A stretch of DNA of 64,000 nt from Alterisphingorhabdus sp038748365 (lineage in GTDB: Bacteria; Pseudomonadota; Alphaproteobacteria; Sphingomonadales; Sphingomonadaceae), in NCBI GenBank assembly GCA_038748365.1, contig JBCDIZ010000001.1:124001-188000 (forward strand), given 5' to 3'. The number at the start of each line of letters is the position of its first letter. Within the stretch, counting starts at the first letter, position 1. The notes under the pieces are model-generated. The model saw only the letters and a list, made by a program, of their open reading frames with translations. It was not told the DNA's origin and ran no database searches. A program made the position numbers and the translations under genes. Positions 8,296-17,740 of the stretch are shown here, piece after piece.

Positions 8296-10110
8296 CTAAC
8301 CTTGCGCGGCCATGGCTTCGACTTCTTCCGCCAGTAGCAACCAGCGCTCCTCTGAAGCCTCTTTCTGGGCACGTTTCTCGTCGAGACTAGCTGTCAAAGC
8401 CGCAAATTTATCGGCATCCTTGCTGTATAAATCCGGATCTGCGAGTTGCACTTCAATCTCGGCTATATCGCTTTCCAGCGCAGCAATATGGTCGGGCAAG
8501 CGGTCGTAATCGCGCTGGTCCTTATAGCTGAGCTTAGTCTTCGCAGTAGCGGGCTTGGGCGCTGTTTTGGATGCGGCCTTTTCGATCTTCACCGCAGGCT
8601 TCTGCTTTTTGTTTCCGCGCCGTTTGGCCTCCCAATCGGCATAGCCACCAGCAATAATGTCGACCATGCCCGAACCATCCAGCCCCAGCGTGACTGTCAC
8701 TGTCTTGTCGAGAAAATCGCGATCATGGCTGACGATCAAAACCGTGCCATCATAATCGGCGATGACCTCCTGCAGCAGGTCGAGCGTCTCCAGATCAAGG
8801 TCATTGGTCGGTTCATCAAGCACCAGCAGATTGGATGCCCGAGCAAATTCGCGCGCCAGCAACAGCCGCGACCGCTCACCACCGGACAAAATGCCGACTT
8901 TGGTATCGACAATCCCCGGATCGAAAAGAAACTCTTTCAGATAGCCCTGAACGTGCTTACGAGCGCCGCGCACATCGATCCAGTCGCCACCCTCAGCCAG
9001 CACATCGCGTACCCGCTTGTCCGGCGCCATTAGACTGCGTTGCTGGTCAATAATCACCCCGTCCAGCGTTTTGGCATGGGTGACACTGCCGGTATCGGGT
9101 TCCAGATCGCCAGTGAGCAGCTTGAGCAAGGTCGTCTTGCCTGCGCCATTATGGCCGACCACGCCGATGCGATCACCTCGTTGGATTCGCAGGCTGAAAT
9201 TGCGGATGATGGTGCGCTTTTCCGCGCCTTCTCCGAAGGATTTGGAAATATCCTCGGCGACAATCACCGATTTGGTGCGCACATCATCGCTGACTACGGC
9301 GAGCTTGGCTTTACCGCTGGGGCCCAGCATGGCGGCGCGTTGGGCGCGCATTTCATAGAGCTTTTCCAGCCGTCCCTGGTTACGCTTGCGCCTTGCGGTG
9401 ACGCCGCGTTCCAACCAATGCGCCTCAATCTTCAATTTGGCGTCGAGCTTTTCCGCAGCACGCGCCTCTTCGGCATAGACCTTTTCCATCCACGCATCAT
9501 AGCCGCCAAAGCCGATCTCCTTGCGCCGCAGCGACCCGCGATCAAGCCACAAAGTCTGTTTGGTGAGACGGGTGAGAAACGTCCGGTCATGCGAGATGGC
9601 AATGAACGCGCCACTATAGCGTGACAGCCAGTCTTCAAGCCAGTCAATCGCACCCAGATCGAGATGGTTGGTCGGCTCATCAAGCAGCAACAGGTCCGGC
9701 TCCTGCGCCAGTGCGCGGCAGATGGCGGCACGGCGCTTCTCGCCCCCACTCGCACTGGTCGAGGTGTGGGCAAGATCAATACCCAGCTGATCGGCAATTG
9801 CCTGTACATCATGCTCCGCCGGGCCATTGGCACCATGCACCGCATAGTCAATCAGCCGCTCGTGATCGCTAAAGTCCGGGTCCTGTTCCAGCATGACGAC
9901 ATTGGTACCCGGCACGATGGTGCGCTTGCCACGGTCTGATTCAATCTGGTCGGCAATCAGCCTTAACAGGGTAGTCTTCCCCGCACCATTGCGCCCGATC
10001 AGCGCCAGCTTGTCGCGCGGGCCGATATGCAGGTCAATATCCTGAAACAACCAGCCGCTGCCTTGTATCAGGCCGAGCCCTTCATAGGAGAGGATAGGAG
10101 GTGTTGCCAT
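8296..10110 (-). CDS. uup: ABC-F family ATPase, Uup-like
   Basis: 604 aa with two ATP-binding cassettes and no membrane domain. Cassette 1 has GRNGAGKTTLL (about residue 40) and ASGGEKRRAAICRAL. A linker arm rich in Arg and Ala follows. Cassette 2 has GHNGAGKTTLL (about 318) and LSGGERSRLLLAREF, then a charged coiled-coil C-terminal domain from about 530 (KLSYKDQRDYDRLPDHIAAL) typical of Uup. ABC-F proteins of this type act on ribosomes or on branched DNA; Uup is linked to transposon excision and ribosome function. Start at 10110 (MATPPILSYEG) chosen by family fit; neither this ATG nor the upstream one at 10155 has a good ribosome site. Confidence 0.9.
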   Translation of the reverse strand: MATPPILSYEGLGLIQGSGWLFQDIDLHIGPRDKLALIGRNGAGKTTLLRLIADQIESDRGKRTIVPGTNVVMLEQDPDFSDHERLIDYAVHGANGPAEHDVQAIADQLGIDLAHTSTSASGGEKRRAAICRALAQEPDLLLLDEPTNHLDLGAIDWLEDWLSRYSGAFIAISHDRTFLTRLTKQTLWLDRGSLRRKEIGFGGYDAWMEKVYAEEARAAEKLDAKLKIEAHWLERGVTARRKRNQGRLEKLYEMRAQRAAMLGPSGKAKLAVVSDDVRTKSVIVAEDISKSFGEGAEKRTIIRNFSLRIQRGDRIGVVGHNGAGKTTLLKLLTGDLEPDTGSVTHAKTLDGVIIDQQRSLMAPDKRVRDVLAEGGDWIDVRGARKHVQGYLKEFLFDPGIVDTKVGILSGGERSRLLLAREFARASNLLVLDEPTNDLDLETLDLLQEVIADYDGTVLIVSHDRDFLDKTVTVTLGLDGSGMVDIIAGGYADWEAKRRGNKKQKPAVKIEKAASKTAPKPATAKTKLSYKDQRDYDRLPDHIAALESDIAEIEVQLADPDLYSKDADKFAALTASLDEKRAQKEASEERWLLLAEEVEAMAAQG

Positions 10111-10236
10111 GGGCTGGTCGCATAAGCCTTTGGCCTGTATCGCACAAGCGGCCATTAAGGTTAGTGGCTTGCATAGCTTGCAATGATGTCATAGCCATTC
10201 ACTCATTATTCAATAGATGGCTCCTATAACCTTCGA

Positions 10237-10548
10237 ATGACTCATCCACTTGTCCGTCTTTTGGCCGTTCCTGTTGGTCTCGTCTTGCTGATGGCGCTGG
10301 CTGTCCCCGATGCGCATGCCCAGCGGCGTGGTGCCAGTGAGGAAGCGCGTGTGCAGATGTTGGATGGCCGGGTTAAGTCATTGAAAGAAATAGAAGCACA
10401 GGTGTTACCCAAAATGCGTGGCATGACCTATCTTGGACCGGAATATGATCCGCAGACGCGGATTTACCGGTTGAAATTCATTCAGGATAATCATGTAATT
10501 TTTGTCGATGTGGACGGCCAAAGCGGTCGCATCCTGCGCCAGCGTTGA
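10237..10548 (+). CDS. PepSY-like periplasmic protein
   Basis: 103 aa. A clear signal peptide is followed by a likely cut after AHA (about residue 28). The mature part has one small domain resembling the C-terminal half of PepSY: EYDPQTRIYRLKFIQ, then VIFVDVDGQSGRILRQR. PepSY domains are thought to restrain proteases or signalling proteins. It stands 105 bp before a PhoP/PhoQ-like pair on the same strand. Small PepSY proteins often accompany such pairs, so a sensory role is plausible but inferred. A divergent promoter region with the Uup-like gene lies at 10111-10236. Confidence 0.75.
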   Translation: MTHPLVRLLAVPVGLVLLMALAVPDAHAQRRGASEEARVQMLDGRVKSLKEIEAQVLPKMRGMTYLGPEYDPQTRIYRLKFIQDNHVIFVDVDGQSGRILRQR

Positions 10549-10653
10549 TCGACTGGACCATTTTTCCCGGCCAAAATACTTGACCTCATCCATGGAAAAT
10601 GGCTTCCCCATTCATAAAGTATTTCACATCTTGCCCGAAACAGGGAGAATATC

Positions 10654-11328
10654 ATGCGGCTATTGATCGTTGAGGATGAACCAACGCTGGGCCAACAGCT
10701 TAAATCCACGCTGGAGGGATCGGGCTATGCCGTAGATCTTTCGACCGATGGTGAGGATGGCCATTTCCTTGGTTCTACGGAAAATTATGATGCGGTCATC
10801 CTCGATCTTGGTCTGCCGGAGATTGATGGGCTGACCGTACTCGGCATGTGGCGGCGTGAAGGGCGCACTTTCCCGGTGCTGGTGCTGACCGCGCGCGATA
10901 GTTGGTCGGATAAGGTGGCTGGCCTTGATGCCGGTGCCGATGACTATCTCGCCAAGCCGTTTCAGACCGAAGAGCTGATCGCGCGGCTGCGGGCACTGAT
11001 CCGCCGGGCTTCGGGCAATGCGAGCTCTGAACTGACAGCAGGTGAAGTACGCCTCGATACCCGTTCGGGTAAGGTTACGTTGGCGGGCGAGCCGGTCAAG
11101 CTGACGGCGCAGGAGTATAAGCTGCTCTCCTATCTGATGCACCATAAGGGCAAGGTCGTCTCACGCACTGAACTGATTGAGCATATTTACGATCAGGATT
11201 TTGACCGGGATTCTAATACCATTGAGGTGTTTGTTACTCGTATTCGCAAAAAGCTGGGCAGCGATGTGATCACAACCATCCGCGGCCTCGGCTATAGTCT
11301 AGAAGACCCTGAAGAGCGCGATGGCTGA
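10654..11328 (+). CDS. Response regulator, OmpR/PhoP family
   Basis: 224 aa. A receiver domain (1-120) with acidic pocket E7-D8, phospho-acceptor D51 (in ILDLGLPEIDG), T79 and K101 is followed by a winged-helix DNA-binding domain (about 130-220) ending VTTIRGLGYSLE. Closest in style to PhoP/QseB-like regulators. The histidine kinase gene overlaps its 3' end by 8 bp, which indicates translational coupling. The stimulus cannot be told from sequence; magnesium, cationic peptides or metals are common for relatives. Confidence 0.9.
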   Translation: MRLLIVEDEPTLGQQLKSTLEGSGYAVDLSTDGEDGHFLGSTENYDAVILDLGLPEIDGLTVLGMWRREGRTFPVLVLTARDSWSDKVAGLDAGADDYLAKPFQTEELIARLRALIRRASGNASSELTAGEVRLDTRSGKVTLAGEPVKLTAQEYKLLSYLMHHKGKVVSRTELIEHIYDQDFDRDSNTIEVFVTRIRKKLGSDVITTIRGLGYSLEDPEERDG

Positions 11329-12925
11329 TCGCGATCCGGATGATGGTTTTGCAATAGCGCGGGAGCAAGCCAAGGCGCAGCCTTTGGGTTCTCCTGCGGG
11401 AAGTGACGAGGTCGCATCCGGAGATAAAACAGACAATGAGCAGGCTTTAGCGGCGCAGCATACTGGCTCGCTCAACCGCCGCATGATCAGCATCGCGGCG
11501 GCATGGATTCTTGTGTTGCTTTTTGGCGGTGGTCTGATCCTTGACCGGATTTTGACCAACACCATCACTGCCAATTTTGATGAGCAGCTCGAATATGTGC
11601 TGAACGCGATGATCACCTCGGCCGAGATCGGCCCTGATGGTGAAGTGCTGTTCAATCGTCCGCTTGGCGACCAACGCTTCCTTGAACCGGACAGCGGCCT
11701 CTATTGGCAGATTAGCGGCGAGGGGCATCAGAATTTTCCCTCGCGCTCTTTATGGGATCGCAGTCTGAAACCTCGTGCAAATGAAAACGCCGAAGCTGCT
11801 TATATTTACGACACGACCAAAATCATTCAGCTTGATGAAGCAGAGGGTGATGTTGCGATAGATGCCCCTGTTCGCACCGATTACTCGGCATCAATACAGC
11901 CCCGCAATGACGGCGTATTGCGGGTTATCGAACGCGGCATCTATCTGCCTGATTCCGAAACCCGCTGGTGGTTTATGGTGGCGCAAAGCCGCAATGAACT
12001 GGATGAACAGCTTGCCGATGTACGTCAGACCATTTTCTGGAGCTTTGTTGTCCTCGGTCTTGGCCTCATAATTCTGGCGACGCTGCAGACCTTTTATGGG
12101 CTATGGCCGCTACGCCGAGTACGTCAGGCGATCTATGCCATGCGCACTGGCCAGCAGGACCGCGTTACCGAAAGCCTGCCGCGCGAAGTGATGCCGATGG
12201 TCGACGAGCTCAATGCGCTGCTTGAGCATAATGAGACCCAGGCTGAGGAAGCGCGCCGCCATGCGGGTAATCTTGCCCATGCGCTCAAGACGCCGCTGAC
12301 CGTGGTGATGAACGCTGCGACGGCACAGTCTGATGACCTCTCCGATACCGTAATCCGCGAAGCAAGGGTGATGCGGCGACAGGTCGACCACCATCTCGCC
12401 CGTGCGCGCGCCGTTGGCCGCCGCGGCCATGCCCATAGCCGCGCCAATGTCTGGCAGAGCGTGGAAGCGGTGGAGCGTGCTGTGACTCGCCTCTACAGCC
12501 ATGTGCGTTTTGATCTGGATGGGAAACGCGATATGGATGTTACCGTAGAGCGGCAGGACCTCGACGAAATTCTCGGCAATGTCATTGAAAATGCAGCCAA
12601 ATATGGCGGCGGTAGTGTGTTTGTGACCATCGGCGTCGACAATAAGGACCACTCGGCCAATGCAGATGAGAAGCCAATGGCCGAAATCTGGGTCGAAGAT
12701 GACGGCATGGGCATTCCTCCCGAACAGCGTGAACAAATCTTCGATCGCGGGGCAAGGCTCGATACCGGCAAGCCCGGCACCGGGTTGGGGCTGGCGATTG
12801 TCCGCGATGTCGTCGAGATTTACGATGGCAATGTCGCGTTGGACGAGAGTGAAGATCTCGGTGGGCTGTTGGTCCGGCTGAGGTTACCGTTAGCCAATCA
12901 GAATCGAAATACCGCAGTATCCTGA
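11321..12925 (+). CDS. Sensor histidine kinase, PhoQ-like
   Basis: 534 aa. A cytosolic N-terminal tail of about 45 residues precedes TM1 (about 55-75). A periplasmic sensor domain of about 140 residues follows, then TM2 (about 245-265), HAMP, a His phosphorylation site in NLAHALKTPL, and an HATPase_c domain with N-box NVIENAAKYG, G1 DDGMGIP and G2 GTGLGLAIV. The H-A-L-K-T-P form of the H-box is typical of the PhoQ-like branch. It partners the overlapping response regulator. Its stop abuts the stop of the convergent chorismate mutase with no gap. Confidence 0.9.
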   Translation: MADRDPDDGFAIAREQAKAQPLGSPAGSDEVASGDKTDNEQALAAQHTGSLNRRMISIAAAWILVLLFGGGLILDRILTNTITANFDEQLEYVLNAMITSAEIGPDGEVLFNRPLGDQRFLEPDSGLYWQISGEGHQNFPSRSLWDRSLKPRANENAEAAYIYDTTKIIQLDEAEGDVAIDAPVRTDYSASIQPRNDGVLRVIERGIYLPDSETRWWFMVAQSRNELDEQLADVRQTIFWSFVVLGLGLIILATLQTFYGLWPLRRVRQAIYAMRTGQQDRVTESLPREVMPMVDELNALLEHNETQAEEARRHAGNLAHALKTPLTVVMNAATAQSDDLSDTVIREARVMRRQVDHHLARARAVGRRGHAHSRANVWQSVEAVERAVTRLYSHVRFDLDGKRDMDVTVERQDLDEILGNVIENAAKYGGGSVFVTIGVDNKDHSANADEKPMAEIWVEDDGMGIPPEQREQIFDRGARLDTGKPGTGLGLAIVRDVVEIYDGNVALDESEDLGGLLVRLRLPLANQNRNTAVS

Positions 12926-13219
12926 CTACTGGCTTACCCCATCCCGCAAGCGCTCATGGTGCCGTATTACTTCGTCGATAATAAAGCGCAGGAATTTGGC
13001 CGAAAATTCCGGATCGAGATCAGCATCGGTGGCGAGTTGTTTCAGCCGGGCAATCTGTTTGGCCTCACGGTCGGGGTCGGCGGGGGCGAGGGCAGACTTT
13101 GCCTTATGCTCGCCCACCGCCTTGGTGATTTTGAATCGTTCGGCCAGCATAAACACCAAAGCCGCATCAATATTGTCGATGCTTTGCCGATAGGCGGAGA
13201 GAATGGGGTCGTCTGCCAT
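12926..13219 (-). CDS. Chorismate mutase, AroQ class
   Basis: 97 aa, all-helical. It converts chorismate to prephenate at the branch to phenylalanine and tyrosine. AroQ features: an N-terminal helix with SIDNIDAALVFMLAERF, then KAVGEHKA, then the second substrate-binding helix with FSAKFLRFIIDEVIRHH. A stand-alone domain of normal size without fused dehydratase or dehydrogenase. Convergent with the histidine kinase, sharing the junction. Confidence 0.88.
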   Translation of the reverse strand: MADDPILSAYRQSIDNIDAALVFMLAERFKITKAVGEHKAKSALAPADPDREAKQIARLKQLATDADLDPEFSAKFLRFIIDEVIRHHERLRDGVSQ

Positions 13220-13305
13220 GGTCCGATTCCTGTGCTATCCGGTTTGGATCAACATAATAGGCTTAGGGCTTGCCATATAGCCAGCCAATTGCCAAATCAC
13301 TTTGC

Positions 13306-14319
13306 ATGACAGCTACTGTTCATCCGCTCAACCGCGATACACCGCCTTCGCTGAACCCTATCATGTCGCTGGTGGCGCAGGATATGAATGCGGTGAACAG
13401 CATCATTCTTGACCGGATGCAGTCAGAAATCCCTCTCATTCCAGAGCTTGCCGGGCATCTCATTGCCGGTGGCGGCAAGCGGATGCGGCCCATGTTGACG
13501 CTCGCAAGCGCCAAGCTGCTCGACTATCCCGGCACCCGCCATCACAAGCTGGCGGCGGCAGTGGAGTTTATCCATACCGCCACCCTGCTGCATGATGATG
13601 TCGTCGATGGGTCGGATATGCGTCGGGGCAAGACCGCGGCGAATCTGATTTTCGGCAATCCGGCGACGGTGCTGGTCGGTGACTTTCTGTTCAGCCGTTC
13701 GTTTGAATTGATGGTTGAGGATGGTTCGCTTAAAGTGCTGCGCATCCTCTCCAATGCCTCGGCGGTCATTGCCGAAGGTGAGGTCGATCAATTGACTGCC
13801 CAACGCCGTATTGAGACCGATGAGGAGCGCTATCTTTCGATTATCGGCGCAAAAACGGCGGCGCTGTTTGCCGCGGCCTGCCGTATATCTGCCGTAGTGG
13901 CCGAGCGCGATGAGGCGACCGAATTGGCGCTTGATGCCTATGGCCGCAATCTCGGGATTGCTTTCCAGCTGATTGACGATGCGATTGACTATACCTCGGA
14001 CTCCGAGACCATGGGCAAGGGCGTGGGCGATGATTTCCGTGAAGGCAAGGTGACGCTACCGATCATCCTCTCCTATGCGCGTGGCAATTCGGAAGAACGC
14101 AAATTCTGGGAAGATGCGATTGCCGGGCATCGCAGCAGCGATGAGGATCTGGCCTATGCCATCCGCCTGATGCGCGAAAATGGCGCGGTGGATGATACGA
14201 TTGAGCGTGCGCGGCTCTATGGCCAGCGGGCGATTGACGCGATTGCCGGTTTCCATGCCGCCGATGCCAAGGCGGCGATGACCGAGACGGTGGCCTTCGC
14301 CATTTCGCGCGCTTATTAG
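13306..14319 (+). CDS. ispB: Polyprenyl diphosphate synthase (ubiquinone side chain)
   Basis: 337 aa, a trans-isoprenyl diphosphate synthase that builds the long prenyl tail of ubiquinone. The first Asp-rich motif is LLHDDVVDGSDMRRG, with GGGKRMRPML before it; the second is QLIDDAIDY. Both DDxxD sites are intact. Start at 13306 (MTATVHPLN) suits the family; the frame opens at 13270 but gives an unusual extra 12 residues. Chain length (octa-, nona- or decaprenyl) cannot be read safely; ubiquinone-10 is usual in this bacterial group. Followed after 6 bp by the helicase gene. Confidence 0.9.
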   Translation: MTATVHPLNRDTPPSLNPIMSLVAQDMNAVNSIILDRMQSEIPLIPELAGHLIAGGGKRMRPMLTLASAKLLDYPGTRHHKLAAAVEFIHTATLLHDDVVDGSDMRRGKTAANLIFGNPATVLVGDFLFSRSFELMVEDGSLKVLRILSNASAVIAEGEVDQLTAQRRIETDEERYLSIIGAKTAALFAAACRISAVVAERDEATELALDAYGRNLGIAFQLIDDAIDYTSDSETMGKGVGDDFREGKVTLPIILSYARGNSEERKFWEDAIAGHRSSDEDLAYAIRLMRENGAVDDTIERARLYGQRAIDAIAGFHAADAKAAMTETVAFAISRAY

Positions 14320-14325
14320 GGCATA

Positions 14326-16800
14326 ATGTCCCGCCAAGCCCTGCCGATTGCGGCTGTTCTACCTGAGTTGATAGCAAAGCTGGAAACGGCGCCCAATGCC
14401 GTTCTTATCGCGCCGCCGGGTGCTGGTAAGACGACGGCGGTAGCACCGGAATTGCTCAAGCAAAAATGGTTAGACGGTAGAATCTATCTGCTTTCGCCGC
14501 GCCGGGTGGCGGCGCGGGCGGCGGCGGAGCGTATGGCCGAATTGGCGGGGGAGAAGGTCGGCGAAACCTATGGCTATATGACCCGGATGGACAGCCGCAC
14601 CAGCGATACAACGCGGGTTGTGGTGATGACCGAGGGGATTTTCCTGCAACAGATCCAGCGCCAGCCTGATCTTCCCGGTACAGCTGCAGTGCTGTTTGAT
14701 GAGGTGCATGAGCGCAGCCTCAATAGTGATTTCGGGTTAGCGCTAGCATTGGAGGCGCAGGCGGCGTTGCGGCCCGATCTGCGGCTGGTGGCAATGTCGG
14801 CAACGGTTGATGGCGACCGCTTTGCCGCGCTCATGGGCGATGCGCCAGTGATTACCAGTGAGGGCCGCAGCTATTCACTGACCTGTCACCATATCGGGCG
14901 CGACAGCCGACAGCCTCTTGCTGCCAGCATAGCGAAGTTGGCGATGCAAGCGTTGGATGAGACTGAGGGGGATATTCTCTGCTTCCTGCCGGGCATAGGC
15001 GATATCCGCGCCACCGAGCGAAGGCTGGCGGACATGGTGGATGATCGTATCGTGCTGCTGCCGCTGCATGGCGGTCTTTCGAGCGGTGAACAGCGGCGCG
15101 CGATCCGTTCCGATGCGAATGGACGACGCAAGCTGATTCTGGCGACCAATATCGCCGAAACTAGCCTTACTATTGATGGGGTTTGCGTAGTGATCGACAG
15201 CGGCATGGCGCGCAAGGCGCATTTTGATCTGAAATCGGGTGATACAAGACTGGTAACTGAGCGTGCGAGTCAGGCCTCAGTGGCGCAGCGTGCAGGTAGA
15301 GCAGGGCGACAGGCTCCGGGTATCGTCTATCGCGCTTGGGAAGAGGCGGCGACCAAGGGTTTCCCTACCTATGATGCACCGGAGATTATGGATAGTGATT
15401 TGATGCCTCTGGTGCTGCAATGTGCATTATGGGGCACGCGCGATGCCAAAGCGCTGCCATGGCTCGATCCGCCGCCCGATGCGGCGCTGGCGGTTGCGAA
15501 CAAGGCTCTGCAAGGTTGTGGTGCGATTGATGGCGAGGGTGCGATTACACCACATGGACGCGCCATGGCTGCCGTGCCGCTGCCGCCACCATTGGCGCAT
15601 ATGCTGATTATTGCTGCACAGCACGGACAGATAGAGACAGCGGCACGGATCGCGCTGTTACTGCAGGAACGGGGGCTGGGTGGTGACAGCATGGATATAG
15701 AGCAGCGGCTCAATCGCTTTGGTAATGCATTGGACAAACGCAGCCGGGATGCGCGCAAACTGGCGCGGCGCTGGGCGAAACTGGCAGAGGCCGAAGCGCC
15801 CAAAGAGCATAGCAGCAGCGCCGATTTATCCGATGCCCCTGCTGCAATCTGGCTGGCACGGGCTTATCCTGATCGGCTGGCCAAGCGACAGGATAGTGAT
15901 GGCGAATTTTGGCGCTCTGCGGGTGGTCGTCGCTATCGGTTGGATAGCGATACTAGTTTGCGTGCTGCTGATTGGTTGGTCATCGGCCATGCCCAAGGCG
16001 AGGCGGCATCGGCGCGCATCAGTTCGGCTATGGCGCTGAGCGAGGAAGAGGTGCTGCACTTGTGCGCTGACCAGATTATCGAGGCCGATCGTCTCAGCTA
16101 TAATGCTCAGGCTGACCGCGTGGAAGCACGGCATGAGCGCCGCCTTGGTGCAATCCGCCTTGCCAGCACGCCGATTGCAAAACCTGATCCAAAGGCGGTA
16201 GCGGGGGCGTTGTTACAGCATATTGCCGATATTGGTTTGGGCGGACTGCCATGGCCTGAAGCGGCCCTGTCGCTGCGCCAACGTGCGGCCTATTGTGGTG
16301 TTGAGGCTTTATCCGACACGCATTTGCAGGACACACTGGAGCAATGGCTATTGCCCGCGCTGCAGGGCTGTAAACGTCTTACCGATCTGGATAGTGGCAC
16401 TTTGGTCAATGCTCTGCGCGGGCTACTCGATTGGGACAGCCAGCAAAGTATCGACACCAAAGCCCCGACCCATTTCACCAGTCCGGCAGGCAGCAGCCAC
16501 GCGATTGATTATGCTGCCGAGGCCGGGCCGAGCGTCACCTTGCGGGTGCAGGCGCTTTATGGGCTTGCCGAACATCCGCGCATCGGGCAGCCGCCTATTG
16601 ATCTGGTGCTGCATCTGACATCGCCTGCTGGTCGCGTGGTACAGACGACGCGCGATCTGCCCGCATTCTGGGCGGGCAGCTGGGCCGATGTCCGGCGTGA
16701 CATGAAAGGGCGCTATCCCAAGCATGTCTGGCCGGAAAACCCGGTTTCTGCTATAGCCAGTCTCAAGACGAAGAATGCGCAGGCGAAAAATCCGCGCTGA
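14326..16800 (+). CDS. hrpB: ATP-dependent helicase HrpB
   Basis: 824 aa, a DEAH/DExH RNA helicase. Walker A is APPGAGKTTAV near residue 26. DEVHERSLNSD is motif II, then SAT motif III, the C-terminal helicase domain with NIAETSLTIDGV and QRAGRAGRQAPG, the HA2 region, and the HrpB-specific C-terminal domain (DLPAFWAGSWADVRRDMKGRYPK, quoted here only in part as its conserved core). Length is typical. It may be co-transcribed with ispB (6-bp gap). The cellular role of HrpB is poorly defined. Confidence 0.93.
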   Translation: MSRQALPIAAVLPELIAKLETAPNAVLIAPPGAGKTTAVAPELLKQKWLDGRIYLLSPRRVAARAAAERMAELAGEKVGETYGYMTRMDSRTSDTTRVVVMTEGIFLQQIQRQPDLPGTAAVLFDEVHERSLNSDFGLALALEAQAALRPDLRLVAMSATVDGDRFAALMGDAPVITSEGRSYSLTCHHIGRDSRQPLAASIAKLAMQALDETEGDILCFLPGIGDIRATERRLADMVDDRIVLLPLHGGLSSGEQRRAIRSDANGRRKLILATNIAETSLTIDGVCVVIDSGMARKAHFDLKSGDTRLVTERASQASVAQRAGRAGRQAPGIVYRAWEEAATKGFPTYDAPEIMDSDLMPLVLQCALWGTRDAKALPWLDPPPDAALAVANKALQGCGAIDGEGAITPHGRAMAAVPLPPPLAHMLIIAAQHGQIETAARIALLLQERGLGGDSMDIEQRLNRFGNALDKRSRDARKLARRWAKLAEAEAPKEHSSSADLSDAPAAIWLARAYPDRLAKRQDSDGEFWRSAGGRRYRLDSDTSLRAADWLVIGHAQGEAASARISSAMALSEEEVLHLCADQIIEADRLSYNAQADRVEARHERRLGAIRLASTPIAKPDPKAVAGALLQHIADIGLGGLPWPEAALSLRQRAAYCGVEALSDTHLQDTLEQWLLPALQGCKRLTDLDSGTLVNALRGLLDWDSQQSIDTKAPTHFTSPAGSSHAIDYAAEAGPSVTLRVQALYGLAEHPRIGQPPIDLVLHLTSPAGRVVQTTRDLPAFWAGSWADVRRDMKGRYPKHVWPENPVSAIASLKTKNAQAKNPR

Positions 16801-16828
16801 TTTGCCGTTCGCATCTTGACCGGAGCAG

Positions 16829-16847
16829 GGCGCTTCGGCAAAGCGCC
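16829..16847 (+). terminator. Hairpin after hrpB
   Basis: GGCGCTT and AAGCGCC pair across a 5-base loop, 28 bases after the hrpB stop. There is no T-run, so it is a weak candidate for an intrinsic terminator. Confidence 0.35.
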
Positions 16848-16895
16848 GCTAAATATTTACCCCATAGGGCGAGAGCCTTTTTCAGAGAAGCAATC

Positions 16896-17174
16896 ATGGC
16901 CGCACGTATTTATCAGAACCCTAAAAATGCCATGCAATCGGGTCGCGCACTGACTGACCAATGGATATTGGAATTTGAACCGGCTGAGGCCAAAAAGCCC
17001 GACCCGCTTACCGGCTGGGCTGGCTCGGGCGATACCCGCCAGCAATTGCGCCTGAAATTTCCTGATTGCGATGCGGCCAAGGCCTATGCCGAGAAATACG
17101 GCATTGATGCGCGCGTGGTGCAGACGCCGCGGCGTAGTTTGAAGATACAGTCTTATTCGGATAATTTTGGGTGA
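16896..17174 (+). CDS. NADH dehydrogenase accessory subunit, NDUFS4-like
   Basis: 92 aa. The 'ETC complex I subunit conserved region' family, the bacterial counterpart of mitochondrial NDUFS4 (18 kDa). Diagnostic stretches: ARIYQNPKNAMQSGRA at the start, WILEFEP, then LTGWAGSGDT and LKFPDCDAAKAYAEKYGI. It stabilises the NADH-oxidising arm of complex I. Found in alphaproteobacteria, away from the nuo operon as here. Monocistronic by spacing. Confidence 0.9.
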   Translation: MAARIYQNPKNAMQSGRALTDQWILEFEPAEAKKPDPLTGWAGSGDTRQQLRLKFPDCDAAKAYAEKYGIDARVVQTPRRSLKIQSYSDNFG

Positions 17175-17189
17175 GGCTCAGCAGAGAAG

Positions 17190-17723
17190 CTAACCCAACA
17201 TCTCCGCGCCCATTATCATCAATAACTTGCCATCTATGGCGCAGCCTTCGGCGCGCTTCTTGGCAACAAAGGCGCTGATCTCATTTAGCGGAATGCGATG
17301 CACGATGATATTCTCGCCACCAACTCCGCCACCATCAGAAACACGCACACATTCGGTCGCGCGGAACAGGTGATAGCTCTCACTCACCATGCCGGGTGAG
17401 GAATAGAAGCGGCCCATATCCTCGATCTTTCCGGCGCGATAGCCGGTCTCTTCCTCCAGCTCGCGCGCTGCTGCGTCTATTGGGGATTCATCGGCATCCT
17501 CATCACCGATCAGACCGGCTGGTAGTTCCAGACAATTGGCACCCAAAGGCACACGATATTGCTCTACCAGCAGCACATCATCGTCCACCAGCGCCAGGAT
17601 CACACCCGCTTCGATGCCGCGTGCGCGCCCGACATATTCCCAGCGGCCCTTGCGCTTGGTGGTGATAAAGCGGCCCTGCCACATCACCTCTTCGGGCGCG
17701 TTATGGTCGTGATGATCGGTCAT
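17190..17723 (-). CDS. Nudix hydrolase, ADP-ribose pyrophosphatase-like
   Basis: 177 aa. Nudix box present as GLIGDEDADESPIDAAAREL followed by EEETGY. It matches the G-x5-E-x7-REUxEExGU pattern apart from a small insertion after the first Gly, with the REL-x-EE core intact. The N-terminal beta sheet and the SPGMVSESYHLFRA segment suit the ADP-ribose/NDP-sugar branch. It removes toxic or excess nucleoside diphosphate derivatives. Start at 17723 (MTDHHDHN). The longer frame runs into repeat DNA. Confidence 0.85.
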   Translation of the reverse strand: MTDHHDHNAPEEVMWQGRFITTKRKGRWEYVGRARGIEAGVILALVDDDVLLVEQYRVPLGANCLELPAGLIGDEDADESPIDAAARELEEETGYRAGKIEDMGRFYSSPGMVSESYHLFRATECVRVSDGGGVGGENIIVHRIPLNEISAFVAKKRAEGCAIDGKLLMIMGAEMLG

Positions 17724-17740
17724 ATTTGGCTTTCTATACA

